Positions 27,401 to 36,997 of a stretch of DNA of 64,000 nucleotides are shown piece after piece. Under the pieces are notes generated by a model. The model was given only the letters and a program-made list of their open reading frames with translations. It had not been told where the DNA came from and searched no databases. Both the position numbers and the translations under genes were made by a program. Position 1 is the first letter of the stretch, and every line of letters begins with the position of its first letter. The stretch comes from Anaerotignum sp. MSJ-24 (GTDB lineage Bacteria; Bacillota; Clostridia; Lachnospirales; Anaerotignaceae): NCBI RefSeq assembly GCF_018918145.1, contig NZ_JAHLPX010000001.1:62001-126000 (forward strand). Direction: 5' to 3'.

Positions 27401-30400
27401 ATGGTATACAGAGTTTATGTTGAAAAGAAAAAAGAGCTTGCCAATGAGGCAAAGTCACTTTTTAATGATATAAAAACATTTCTCGGCATTGACGGTATTA
27501 CTGATGTAAGACTTGTGAACTGCTATGATGCCGAAAATATAGATGAAGAGCTTTTTAATTACTGCAAGAAAACAGTATTTTCAGAGCCACAGCTTGATAT
27601 TGCAACGGAAAGCGTTGATTTCGGAAATGCAGTTGTATTTGCGGTTGAATATCTTCCGGGACAGTTTGACCAGAGAGCCGATTCTGCCGCACAGTGTATC
27701 CAGCTTATTTCACAGCAGGACAGACCTCTTATCAGAACAATGAAGGTCTATGCACTTTACGGAAATCTTTCCGCAGAGGATATTGAAAAGATTAAAAAAT
27801 ATGTTATCAACCCGGTTGAGGCAAGAGAGGCAGTGCTCGAAAAGCCCGAAACACTTAAGGTTGAATACGATATTCCGACAGAGGTTGCCGTTCTTGACGG
27901 ATTTAACGACCTCGACAGAAAAGGTCTTGAGGACTTTATTGCCGAAAAAGGTCTTGCAATGGATATTGACGACATTGCCTTTGTACAGGAATATTTCAGA
28001 AACGAAAAAAGAAATCCTACCATTACCGAAATAAAGGTAATTGATACATACTGGTCGGATCATTGCCGGCACACAACATTCCTCACAATTATTGATGATG
28101 TTAAGTTTGAGGACAGCCTTGTTCAGAAAACATACGAGGAGTATATTGCCGACAGAAAGGCACTCGGCATTACAAAGCCTGTTACTCTTATGAATATCGG
28201 TACACTTGCCGTTAAGGTGCTTTCTGCACAGGGACTTCTCGATAAGCTTGATAAATCAGAGGAAATCAATGCCTGCTCAATTAAAATGGACGTAAACGTA
28301 AACGGCGAAAAAGAAAAATGGCTGCTTATGTTCAAGAACGAAACCCATAACCACCCTACGGAAATAGAGCCCTTTGGTGGTGCGGCAACCTGTATCGGCG
28401 GTGCTATACGAGATCCGCTTTCGGGACGTTCATATGTATATGGAGCAATGCGACTTACAGGTGCGGGAAATCCTCTTAAGCCCGTAAGCGAAACAATAGA
28501 AGGAAAGCTTCCTCAGCGTAAAATAGTGACAACTGCGGCAAATGGATATTCCTCATATGGAAACCAGATCGGTCTTGCAACAGGCATTGTAGATGAAATA
28601 TATCATGAAGGCTATGTTGCAAAGCGTATGGAGGTTGGTGCTGTTATTGCAGCCGCACCCGAAAAGAATGTTCGTAGAGAAAGACCTGTTGACAGCGATA
28701 TTGTTATTCTTCTCGGCGGAAGAACAGGCCGTGACGGCTGTGGCGGTGCAACAGGCTCATCAAAGAGTCATAACCTTAAATCGCTTGAAAACTGTGGAGC
28801 TGAGGTTCAGAAGGGTAATGCACCCGAAGAAAGAAAGCTTCAGCGACTTTTCAGAAATCCCGAAGCCGCACAGCTTATCAAACGCTGTAACGACTTTGGT
28901 GCCGGCGGTGTGTCGGTTGCAATCGGCGAGCTTGCGGACGGTCTTGAAATAAACCTTAATGCTGTTCTCAAAAAATATGACGGTCTTGACGGAACAGAGC
29001 TTGCAATAAGCGAATCACAGGAAAGAATGGCTGTTGTTGTAGCTAAAGAAGATGTCGAAAAGTTCATGAAGCTTGCCGAAGGCGAAAACCTTGAGGCATC
29101 TGTTGTTGCGGAGGTTAAGGAGTATCCTCACCTTATTCTTAAATGGAACGGCAAAAACATAGTTGATATTTCAAGAGAATTTCTTGATTCCAACGGTGCA
29201 GAAAAGCATATTACCGCTGTAAATACAGTCGGTGCAGACTGGGAAAAGGACACAACAGGTTCATTTACCGAATTATATAAAAATGTTGCCGGAAATCTCA
29301 ATGTCTGCTCAAAGCGTGGACTTTCCGAGAGATTCGATTCAACAATCGGTGCAGGTGGTGTTATGATGCCTTTCGGCGGAAAATATCAGCTTACACCTGT
29401 ACAAGCTATGGTTCAGAAGGTTCCTGTTGAGCATGGCGACACAACAACCTGTTCACTTATGAGCTGGGGCTTTAATCCGTTTATTTCAGACAGAAGTCCT
29501 TATCACGGAGCATATATTGCCGTTGTTGAGTCTGCGGCAAAGCTTGTTGCCTCCGGTGCGGAATTTAAAGATGTATATTTAAGCTTCCAGGAATATTTCC
29601 AGAAGCTCGGCAATGATCCCGAGCGCTGGGGCAAACCGCTTTCATCGCTTCTCGGTGCATATAAGGCACAAAAGGATCTCGGAATTGCGGCTATCGGTGG
29701 TAAGGACTCCATGAGCGGCACATTTGAACATATTCATGTTCCGCCTACACTTATTTCTTTTGCCGTAACAACGGCAGAGCTCGGCGACATTGTTTCTCCG
29801 GAATTCAAAAAAGCCGGACACAGCGTAATGCTTGTACGTCCCGAATATGATGACAACGGACTTCCTAATGCGGAATCACTTAAGAGCGTATTCGCTGATG
29901 TTACAAAGCTTATGAGAGAAGGCAAGGTATGTTCTGCTTATGCTATTGGCTTTGGCGGTATTGCTGAAGCTGTTTATAAAATGGCTATCGGAAATGGCTT
30001 TGGCTTTAAATATGAAGACGAGCTTTCTAAACACCGTATATTCGAATATAACTACGGTAGCTTTGTTCTTGAAATGGCAGACGATACAGCTATCGGCAAA
30101 AAGCTCGGTACTGTTACGGAAAAACAGACAATCGAATATAAAGAGCACTGCATAACAATGGAAGAACTTTCAGATATATATGAAAACAAGCTTGAGAGTG
30201 TATACAGCTGTAACATTCCTTCCGAAAACAAGGATATACCTAAGTTTGAATATACGGCAAAAACATATCCAAAACCGGCAATTAAGCTTGCTAAGCCTAA
30301 GGTGCTTATACCGGTATTTCCGGGAACAAACTGCGAATATGATTCCGCAAAGGCTGTTGAGGCTGCCGGAGCAGAGGCGGAAATATTCATAATAAACAAC

Positions 30401-31090
30401 CTTTCGGCCCATACTGTTGCCGAGTCGGTCAAGAATTTTGCGGCAAAAGCCGATAAGTCACAGATTATATTCATTCCCGGCGGTTTCTCCGGTGGTGACG
30501 AGCCCGACGGTTCAGGCAAGTTTATAACAGCATTCTTCAGAAACGAGGCTGTCAAGAACTCAGTAACAAGACTTCTTGAAGATCGTGACGGTCTTATGTG
30601 CGGCATCTGCAACGGTTTCCAGGCACTTATCAAGCTCGGCCTTGTTCCTTTCGGAAAGATAATCGACACAGACGAAAGCTGCCCGACACTTACTTTTAAC
30701 ACAATCGGCAGACATCAGTCCAAGCTTGTAAGAACAAGAATTGCGTCCAACAAGTCACCTTGGCTTATGAATACAAGCGTAAACGATATCTACACTGTGC
30801 CTATTTCACATGGCGAAGGACGTTTCCTTGCTTCTGATGAGGTAATAAAACAGCTTGCCGAAAACGGACAGATTGCAACACAGTATGTTGACTTAAGCGG
30901 AAATCCGACAGACGATATACATTTCAATCCGAACAACTCCGCAATGGCAATAGAAGGTATCACATCGCCGGACGGAAGGGTAATCGGAAAAATGGGACAT
31001 TCTGAAAGATGGAATAACGGTCTTTATAAGAATGTTGACGGAAATTACGATATTAAGATGTTTAAATCCGCTGTTGAATATTATAAATAA
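27401..31090 (+). CDS. purL: FGAM synthase, large single-chain type
   Basis: It converts FGAR to FGAM with glutamine and ATP. The 1229-residue protein carries an N-terminal PurS-like part, a linker, tandem AIRS-type synthetase domains (HTTFLTI, FKNETHNHPTEIEPFGGAATCIGG, GAGGVSVAIGELADG, GGKDSMSGT), and a C-terminal glutaminase (FPGTNCEYDSA at about 968, GGFSGGDEPDGSGKF, nucleophile C1070 in MCGICNGFQAL, and SHGEGRF). This fused form contrasts with the PurSQL set of Bacillus. It starts 9 bases after the purD stop and ends the purine operon. Confidence 0.96.
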   Translation: MVYRVYVEKKKELANEAKSLFNDIKTFLGIDGITDVRLVNCYDAENIDEELFNYCKKTVFSEPQLDIATESVDFGNAVVFAVEYLPGQFDQRADSAAQCIQLISQQDRPLIRTMKVYALYGNLSAEDIEKIKKYVINPVEAREAVLEKPETLKVEYDIPTEVAVLDGFNDLDRKGLEDFIAEKGLAMDIDDIAFVQEYFRNEKRNPTITEIKVIDTYWSDHCRHTTFLTIIDDVKFEDSLVQKTYEEYIADRKALGITKPVTLMNIGTLAVKVLSAQGLLDKLDKSEEINACSIKMDVNVNGEKEKWLLMFKNETHNHPTEIEPFGGAATCIGGAIRDPLSGRSYVYGAMRLTGAGNPLKPVSETIEGKLPQRKIVTTAANGYSSYGNQIGLATGIVDEIYHEGYVAKRMEVGAVIAAAPEKNVRRERPVDSDIVILLGGRTGRDGCGGATGSSKSHNLKSLENCGAEVQKGNAPEERKLQRLFRNPEAAQLIKRCNDFGAGGVSVAIGELADGLEINLNAVLKKYDGLDGTELAISESQERMAVVVAKEDVEKFMKLAEGENLEASVVAEVKEYPHLILKWNGKNIVDISREFLDSNGAEKHITAVNTVGADWEKDTTGSFTELYKNVAGNLNVCSKRGLSERFDSTIGAGGVMMPFGGKYQLTPVQAMVQKVPVEHGDTTTCSLMSWGFNPFISDRSPYHGAYIAVVESAAKLVASGAEFKDVYLSFQEYFQKLGNDPERWGKPLSSLLGAYKAQKDLGIAAIGGKDSMSGTFEHIHVPPTLISFAVTTAELGDIVSPEFKKAGHSVMLVRPEYDDNGLPNAESLKSVFADVTKLMREGKVCSAYAIGFGGIAEAVYKMAIGNGFGFKYEDELSKHRIFEYNYGSFVLEMADDTAIGKKLGTVTEKQTIEYKEHCITMEELSDIYENKLESVYSCNIPSENKDIPKFEYTAKTYPKPAIKLAKPKVLIPVFPGTNCEYDSAKAVEAAGAEAEIFIINNLSAHTVAESVKNFAAKADKSQIIFIPGGFSGGDEPDGSGKFITAFFRNEAVKNSVTRLLEDRDGLMCGICNGFQALIKLGLVPFGKIIDTDESCPTLTFNTIGRHQSKLVRTRIASNKSPWLMNTSVNDIYTVPISHGEGRFLASDEVIKQLAENGQIATQYVDLSGNPTDDIHFNPNNSAMAIEGITSPDGRVIGKMGHSERWNNGLYKNVDGNYDIKMFKSAVEYYK

Positions 31091-31104
31091 TAACAACATA
31101 AATT

Positions 31105-31139
31105 ACAGACATGGCTTAAATAAGCTGTGTCTGTTTTTT
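31105..31139 (+). terminator. Intrinsic terminator of the purine operon
   Basis: A 13-bp stem with two G-T pairs (31105-31117 with 31122-31134) and an AAAT loop is followed by TTTTTT, 15 bases after the purL stop. Confidence 0.9.
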
Positions 31140-31525
31140 GTTTTGCAAATTTTTATGATTGTAATGTTATTTATAATACAATATTAAATACATGAAATAA
31201 ATTTAAGCCGATACTGAATTTTTTGAATTATTTTGTCAATTAACCGCTTGCTGAATTTGCCTTGATATGGTATAAAATTTGAGTAAAAGGAATGACCGAA
31301 TTTAAAAATTAAATTCCTTAAGACAGTTATTTCAGCAGTACGCCGCAGGCTGAATATAGCCGTATTCTTTAATTTTAAGGGAGAAATTTTTAAATGTCCG
31401 ATTGGCATATTTGTGTCGATTTCGCATATAATTCGATTACTACGCCGAATTTATCCCGAATTTTGTGAAATTTGTGCGGAGAATAAAGCCAATGAACGGT
31501 CACATATTATTTCGTTCCAAATAGG
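31140..31525. other. Gene-free AT-rich intergenic stretch
   Basis: About 385 bases without a supported gene. A 24-codon ORF (ATG 31394, preceded by AAGGGAG) is present but has no recognisable features. The stretch probably holds the promoter or a long leader for the large surface protein; no known RNA motif was recognised. Confidence 0.4.
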
Positions 31526-31578
31526 GTTAGTAAAAACTAACTATTTTTTATAAATTTAAAGTTAGTTTTAGCTAATAA
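31526..31578. promoter_or_regulatory. Paired DtxR-like boxes upstream of the HID surface protein
   Basis: GTTAGTAAAAACTAAC at 31526-31541 is a palindrome with an AT core; AGTTAGTTTTAGCTAATAA at 31560-31578 is a second, related site. The same two-site arrangement occurs before the flavodoxin gene at 38494-38535. The TTAGNTNNNCCTAA-like pattern resembles DtxR/IdeR iron-regulator boxes (family knowledge); binding is inferred only. Confidence 0.55.
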
Positions 31579-31615
31579 TTGGTTGGAATATACAAAATTA
31601 TGAGGAGGGTTTAGT

Positions 31616-34600
31616 TTGAAAAATGTATTAAAAAGAGTCGGTTCAATCATTATGGCAATAATTATGGTTGTATCGACAAATGTAGCATTTGTCTTTGCGG
31701 CAGATGCAGAACCGCCGGAAATTACGGAATGTGGACCGTACAGTAACGGCGATTTCGATATTAAGTTTGGAACAGGTTATGAAAGCTATATTAAAGCAAT
31801 AACCGGTATAAGTGTTGGCGGAGATGATTATGAGCTTACGTCAGTTTCGTTTTTGATTTCCGGAGCAACAAAATACTATGCACGTGATAACTACGTTTTA
31901 ATCGGCGAGGGCGGCATCGGCGATACAGGCAAGGCAGAATGTACTATTACAGCTGATGGGTACAAAGATTTAGTTCTTGAGCTTGACAAAACAAAACACA
32001 CAGCAACAGTTAAAGATTCATCAACAGAGCCGGAGGAGCATGAACACACAGGCGGTACAGCTACTTGCCTTAAAAAGGCAGTTTGCGACATCTGCAGTGA
32101 AGAATACGGTGAATACGGCGATCACAATTATAAAAACGGCGTATGCACAGTTTGCGGTGAAAAAGATTCAAGTAAAAAGCTCACACCACCCGTATTAGCA
32201 GATTGCAGAGCTAATTTTGGCTGGGACTTTAAAATGACTTTTGGTGATGGCTCAGATGATTATTTAAAAGCAATAACAGGTGTTACAGTAAACGGTGATG
32301 CTTATACTGTAAAGGATTCTTCATATGGCGTATATGGAAATACTTGTTATTATGCTGATTCAAGCTATCTTCTTATCGGCGAAGGCGGCACATTTGATAA
32401 TGAAGGCAAAGCTGAATGTATCATTACAGCAGATGGCTACAAAGATTTAGTTCTTGAGCTTGACAAGAATGCTTACACAGCAACAGTTAAAGATTCATCA
32501 ACAGAGCCGGAAGAGCATGAACACACAGGTGGTACAGCTACTTGCCTCAAAAAGGCAGTCTGCAATATCTGCGGTCAAGAATACGGTGATTACGGCGATC
32601 ATGATTATAAAAACGGCGTATGCACAGTTTGTGGTGCAAAAGATCCCAATGCTGCAAAGCAAACAGCACCGGAAATCAGCAGCTGCGAATCAGATTTCGG
32701 CTATGACTTTGTTATTAAATTCGTTGACGGTGCGGATTATTTAGCAGCTATAAACGGTGTTACAGTTGACGGTAAAACATATACAAAAGCATCTTATTCA
32801 TTTGGCGTAAGCGGTAATCTTGCATATTATATCCGTAGCGGTGAATATATAACAATCGGTGAAGCCGGAATCGGTGACACAGGCAAAGCTGAATGCGTCA
32901 TTACAGCAGACGGCTACAAGGACTTAGTTCTTGAGCTTGACAAGAATGCTCACACAGCAACAGTTAAAGATTCATCAACAAAGCCGGAAGAGCATGAACA
33001 CACAGGTGGTACAGCTACTTGCCTCAAAAAGGCAGTCTGCAATATCTGCAGTCAAGAATACGGCGATTTTGGACCTCATAATTATGTAGACGGCGTATGC
33101 ACAGTTTGTAGTGAAAAAGATCCCGATTACGGAAAAGTTACACCTGAATTCAGTGTTGATGACAATTCAGGATACTCATATATTATTATCGGAACAACAA
33201 CTAACGGCTATGTAAAAGGCGTAACAGAAATCAGTGTAAACGGAACAGCATTCACAAGACAGACTTTCCAGATGGCACTTAACGGAAATCAGTATTATCT
33301 TGAAAATGATACAGATAAAATCTATTTTGCAAACACAGGCGTATTAAAATCAGGAGATGTTATTGAAATAACAAATCCCGATTACAGCACAGTTAAGCTT
33401 AAAGTTAGCATTGCTTTCGGAAAGCTCACTGTTGAACCCGTTGACGGAAGCGAAAATCCCGGAGATAACTATGAGCTTCATGTTCGTCTTGTAGGAAGCT
33501 TTGAATCGGCTCTTGTAAACCAGAAGGGTTATGATGCAATATCAAGTGCATCAACAAATGTAACACAGAACAAAAACAGCAACGCATCAGTTGAGGCTGC
33601 TATTCTTCCGAAAGGACAGTTACCCATTGAAAGCGATTGGAAGCTTTTAAGCGAAAGTGGAATAACAATCAATTCAAAACAGTCTAAAGTAAACTTAGAC
33701 AGCTCATGCGGTATGGTAGGCGTATATTCTGTACATGACGGTTCGGTAACTCTTGCCGGAACACCTTCAAATGCAGGTACATACGAAATATCGGTAACAA
33801 TTACAGATGACCAGGGACGTACAGCAACAAGCAACACACTTACATTCAAGGTTTATACAGGAAATGAATATCTTGAGGATCAACTTGTGCTTGACAACTG
33901 CACTAAGACAGCTGACGGCAAATATATGTATGATATGGAGCCTTGGAAAATCATCAATTTCGACAGAGATGATAGCACAGTAATAGTACCTAAGGACGTT
34001 AAGGCTTGGTATGGCTCACATACAAGCGGAACATACGGCGAGCTTGGCTATGCTGTTCCTTTCGGCGATGCAACAACACAGACACTTGTCATTCCTAACG
34101 GATGTAATCTTACACTCGTAAACATGGATATTCTCAGCAGTGTTAAAATTGTGGTTAAAAACGGCGGAAAGCTTATTCTTCGTGACTCAACAGCAGAAGG
34201 AATTATTGAAGTTCTTGACGGCGGTACATTCTCAATGAACTACAATGATTACGGCGGAGGAGAATTCCTTAACGGTGCATCAATCAACGGTCAGTTAATT
34301 TTACAGGACGGTGCAACAATCGAAAATGCACTTATCTATTCAAACACAAATAATATTGCCAACGGAAGTGAAGCAAGAAAGAATACAGAGCCAGTTGTTG
34401 TCGTAAACGGAAATGTTAAGCTTAAGGGTAATGTATATATCCGCGGCGATAATGCTCCCACAGGTACAGATACCACAACAGGCAAGAGCTATTCCGGACA
34501 GACAGGTCTTCTTGTAAACGGAACATTAACACTTGAGGACGGTTCGATTCTTGGTGTATTCGGCGGCGGTATGGACGCAACAACATCAGTCGGCGGTACA

Positions 34601-36370
34601 GCAATCAAGATGGATAAAGGTACTATAACAGGCAATGGAAAGCTTATCGCAAGAGGTGCTGACGGTACATTTGATAACGGCGGAAATGCAGTGGCAGGAA
34701 CAGGAACAATCAGCACAAATGAGGCTTATCTTGAAGGTGGTTGTGCTATGTATCCTAAGCAGGATTCAGATGGCGGTTCTGCCGCAACAGATACAATAAC
34801 GATTTCAGACAGCACAAATACAAATCGAATTGACGGTAAAATCGTAAATAGCGAAACAGAAAAGCCTTCCGATACATATTGGAGAGGCACAAGCCAGCCT
34901 GATTTATCACTTTATCCGGTAGGTGAGAAAAAGATAACTCACGACATTACGCTTGTTAATGGTGTAGGCTATGATCTTACAGCAATAAACGGTTCATCTC
35001 TTATTGTAGATGATAAAGGAAGCTTCAGCTTTGAACTCAAAATCGCAGACGGATATGCAAAATCCGATGACTTTGCTGTTAAGGTAAACAATGTTGCGGT
35101 TGAGCTTACAGATAATAAATATACAATCACAAATATAACCGAAGACCAGACTGTAACAGTTGAAGGCATTGTAGAAGTATCTGTACCAACATATAAGGTT
35201 GAATTTAAAAACGGAGAAGGCTATACAATACTTTCACCAGGAAATGATCCCACTGAAGGAATCAAAGAAAACGGTTCATACACATTTGATGTAATAATCT
35301 CAGCTGGATATGAAAAGGGCGAAAACTTCGCTGTTAAGGTAAACGGTGAGATTGTTGAGCCCGACGGAGCTTATTATGTAATCAGCAATATTGCGGAAAA
35401 CAAGACAATAACAGTTGAAGGCGTAGTAAAGACATCAGCGGAAATTGAAACAGTTGCGGCTCCCGTAATCAAACCGGACGGCGGCAGTTTCAGAGGCTCA
35501 AAGAAGGTAAGCATTTCATGTGATACAAAAGATTCGCTTATTTACTACACAACAGACGGTTCAACACCCAATGGCAACAGCGATGTTTACACAGGTGAAT
35601 TCACAATAACAAAATCATGCACAGTTAAGGCTATTGCAGTTAAAGAAGGCATGAACAGCAGTGATGTTGTATCGGCTAAATTCATAAAGAAAACATCAAG
35701 CTCAAGCGGTTCATCAAGCACAAGAGAAATAACATCAAAGCTTGGTGAAATCGAAAACGGAACAGTTGCAATCAGCAGTAAAACTGCATATTCCGGAAGT
35801 ACGGTAACAGCAACACCTAAGGCTGATGAAGGATATGTTTTAAGCGAAATCAAGGTTGTTGACGCAAAAGGCAAGAAGGTTGACGTAACAGACAACGGTG
35901 ACGGAACATATTCATATAAGGTTCCCACACTTACTCCTGCGGTTGTTACAGCAGAGTTTGAAAAGGAAAACACAGCTGATGACACAACAAAGACTGATGT
36001 AATTGTTCTTACAATAAACAGCGTGGTTGCTGATGTATTCGGAAAACAGGTTGTAAATGATGTTGCTCCAGTTATCAGAAACGACAGAACAATGCTTCCC
36101 GCAAGATTTGTTGCCGAAGCACTCGGAGCAAGTGTTGAATGGAATGAAGCGGCACAGAAGGTTACTATAACAAAAGAAAATACGGTAATCGAAATTACTA
36201 TCGGTTCAAATATTGCATTTGTAAACGGTATGGAAGTTCTTCTTGATTCTCCTGCATTTATCGAAAACAGCAGAACATATCTGCCTCTCAGATTTATTGC
36301 GGAAAATCTTGGAGCAGAGGTTGAATGGAATCAGGAATTACAGCAGATATATATTACACCCGGTAAATAA
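31616..36370 (+). CDS. Large secreted surface protein with Shr-HID-like and cysteine modules
   Basis: A 1584-residue exported protein starting at TTG 31616, 6-7 bases after GAGGAGGG. Signal peptide at about 1-28 (cleavage near FVFA). Then three modules of 159 residues: a domain resembling the Shr-like hemoglobin-interacting domain (YIKAITGISVGG...ITADGYKDLVLEL) followed by a cysteine-rich segment (TATCLKKAVCDIC...GVCTVCG). A fourth divergent copy (about 510-605), an Ig-like part, a parallel beta-helix-like region (about 790-1100), two beta repeats, a chitobiase-like C-terminal domain (about 1282-1360) and two copper-amine-oxidase-N-like repeats (about 1462-1584) follow. No LPXTG motif. Function is unproven; iron-type boxes upstream hint at heme or hemoprotein binding. 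Confidence 0.75.
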   Translation: MKNVLKRVGSIIMAIIMVVSTNVAFVFAADAEPPEITECGPYSNGDFDIKFGTGYESYIKAITGISVGGDDYELTSVSFLISGATKYYARDNYVLIGEGGIGDTGKAECTITADGYKDLVLELDKTKHTATVKDSSTEPEEHEHTGGTATCLKKAVCDICSEEYGEYGDHNYKNGVCTVCGEKDSSKKLTPPVLADCRANFGWDFKMTFGDGSDDYLKAITGVTVNGDAYTVKDSSYGVYGNTCYYADSSYLLIGEGGTFDNEGKAECIITADGYKDLVLELDKNAYTATVKDSSTEPEEHEHTGGTATCLKKAVCNICGQEYGDYGDHDYKNGVCTVCGAKDPNAAKQTAPEISSCESDFGYDFVIKFVDGADYLAAINGVTVDGKTYTKASYSFGVSGNLAYYIRSGEYITIGEAGIGDTGKAECVITADGYKDLVLELDKNAHTATVKDSSTKPEEHEHTGGTATCLKKAVCNICSQEYGDFGPHNYVDGVCTVCSEKDPDYGKVTPEFSVDDNSGYSYIIIGTTTNGYVKGVTEISVNGTAFTRQTFQMALNGNQYYLENDTDKIYFANTGVLKSGDVIEITNPDYSTVKLKVSIAFGKLTVEPVDGSENPGDNYELHVRLVGSFESALVNQKGYDAISSASTNVTQNKNSNASVEAAILPKGQLPIESDWKLLSESGITINSKQSKVNLDSSCGMVGVYSVHDGSVTLAGTPSNAGTYEISVTITDDQGRTATSNTLTFKVYTGNEYLEDQLVLDNCTKTADGKYMYDMEPWKIINFDRDDSTVIVPKDVKAWYGSHTSGTYGELGYAVPFGDATTQTLVIPNGCNLTLVNMDILSSVKIVVKNGGKLILRDSTAEGIIEVLDGGTFSMNYNDYGGGEFLNGASINGQLILQDGATIENALIYSNTNNIANGSEARKNTEPVVVVNGNVKLKGNVYIRGDNAPTGTDTTTGKSYSGQTGLLVNGTLTLEDGSILGVFGGGMDATTSVGGTAIKMDKGTITGNGKLIARGADGTFDNGGNAVAGTGTISTNEAYLEGGCAMYPKQDSDGGSAATDTITISDSTNTNRIDGKIVNSETEKPSDTYWRGTSQPDLSLYPVGEKKITHDITLVNGVGYDLTAINGSSLIVDDKGSFSFELKIADGYAKSDDFAVKVNNVAVELTDNKYTITNITEDQTVTVEGIVEVSVPTYKVEFKNGEGYTILSPGNDPTEGIKENGSYTFDVIISAGYEKGENFAVKVNGEIVEPDGAYYVISNIAENKTITVEGVVKTSAEIETVAAPVIKPDGGSFRGSKKVSISCDTKDSLIYYTTDGSTPNGNSDVYTGEFTITKSCTVKAIAVKEGMNSSDVVSAKFIKKTSSSSGSSSTREITSKLGEIENGTVAISSKTAYSGSTVTATPKADEGYVLSEIKVVDAKGKKVDVTDNGDGTYSYKVPTLTPAVVTAEFEKENTADDTTKTDVIVLTINSVVADVFGKQVVNDVAPVIRNDRTMLPARFVAEALGASVEWNEAAQKVTITKENTVIEITIGSNIAFVNGMEVLLDSPAFIENSRTYLPLRFIAENLGAEVEWNQELQQIYITPGK
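31985..33060 (+). repeat. Near-identical 477-bp internal repeats in the surface-protein gene
   Basis: The GAACACACAGG anchor recurs at 32042, 32519 and 32996, an exact period of 477 bases (159 codons). Around the second and third anchors almost 200 bases are nearly identical at the DNA level, including third codon positions, pointing to recent duplication or gene conversion. The first unit is more diverged. Confidence 0.85.
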
Positions 36371-36404
36371 TAGCAAAATAATAGCAAAATAATAGCAAAA
36401 TAAT
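36365..36404 (+). repeat. Short tandem repeat after the surface-protein gene
   Basis: The 11-base unit AATAGCAAAAT is repeated about three times beginning in the stop codon and ending just before the terminator stem. Slippage-type repeat with no clear role. Confidence 0.7.
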
Positions 36405-36432
36405 AAGAGGTATGGCTTTTGTCATACCTCTT
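36405..36432. terminator. Terminator between convergent genes
   Basis: A perfect 10-bp stem (AAGAGGTATG at 36405-36414 with CATACCTCTT at 36423-36432) with an 8-nt loop lies between the surface-protein gene and the minus-strand gene ending at 36447. The flanks are T-rich on the plus strand and A-rich upstream, so it can work in both directions. Confidence 0.75.
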
Positions 36433-36446
36433 CATTTATACATATT

Positions 36447-36923
36447 TTATTTTTCCTGAACTTCTTTTCCGCTTAAGTGCTCAATATCTATTTCATACAT
36501 TTTCACGGCTTTTCCGGAAACAGCCATTTCATCATTAAATATGCTTTCATCCGGATAGTATTTCATAGAAAGCTGTTTAAGCAGTGTAAATATAACATCT
36601 TGATTTTCAATTAAATGACATCTTCCGAAAACAACAGCACTCTGCATAAACGGAGCCCATGCTTCTTCTTTTATAATTTCATTGCTGTAAACTGTAAAGC
36701 ACACCTTATCACATGCTTTTATTGAATCGGCTTTATGTCCGACGGCAGTTCCGTGAAAATATATCTTTTGATTTTTTTCATCATAAAAGTAGTTTATAGG
36801 AATTGCATAAGGGTAACCGTCATCTCCATTTACGGCAAGAACGCCTCTGCGTGAATTACGGAGAAGCTCCTTTGTTGCTTCGGTACTGAGTTCACTTTTC
36901 TTCTTTTTGATAGGTCTGAACAT
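36447..36923 (-). CDS. Pyridoxamine 5'-phosphate oxidase-like flavin-binding protein
   Basis: A 158-residue protein of the FMN-binding split-barrel family. The opening RRGVLAVNGDDGYPYAIPINYFYDEKNQKIYFHGTAVGHK is typical of NimA-like or general-stress-type members, with the HGxxxGHK motif near residues 57-63 contacting flavin. The substrate is unknown; NimA-type activity on nitroimidazoles is possible but cannot be inferred. GAGGTGA lies upstream of ATG 36923. Confidence 0.8.
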   Translation of the reverse strand: MFRPIKKKKSELSTEATKELLRNSRRGVLAVNGDDGYPYAIPINYFYDEKNQKIYFHGTAVGHKADSIKACDKVCFTVYSNEIIKEEAWAPFMQSAVVFGRCHLIENQDVIFTLLKQLSMKYYPDESIFNDEMAVSGKAVKMYEIDIEHLSGKEVQEK

Positions 36924-36956
36924 ATATTCACCTCATTTTAAATAAGAAATATAAAA

Positions 36957-36986
36957 CAAAACACCCGAAAATTAAAAATTCGGGTG
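36957..36986 (-). terminator. Intrinsic terminator after the first Rrf2 gene
   Basis: CACCCGAA (36962-36969) pairs with TTCGGGTG (36979-36986); on the minus strand TTTTGTTTT follows. It lies 12 bases beyond the stop of the gene at 36998. Confidence 0.85.
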
Positions 36987-36997
36987 AAATACTAATA

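Noticed and set aside
31394-31468. A 24-codon ORF with an upstream AAGGGAG
   Set aside because: Too short, no recognised features, in a gap that can be a leader; not enough to call a gene.
31985-33060. Regular repeats considered as a CRISPR array
   Set aside because: Repeats are 477 bases, in frame and coding; there are no short repeat-spacer units and no cas genes.
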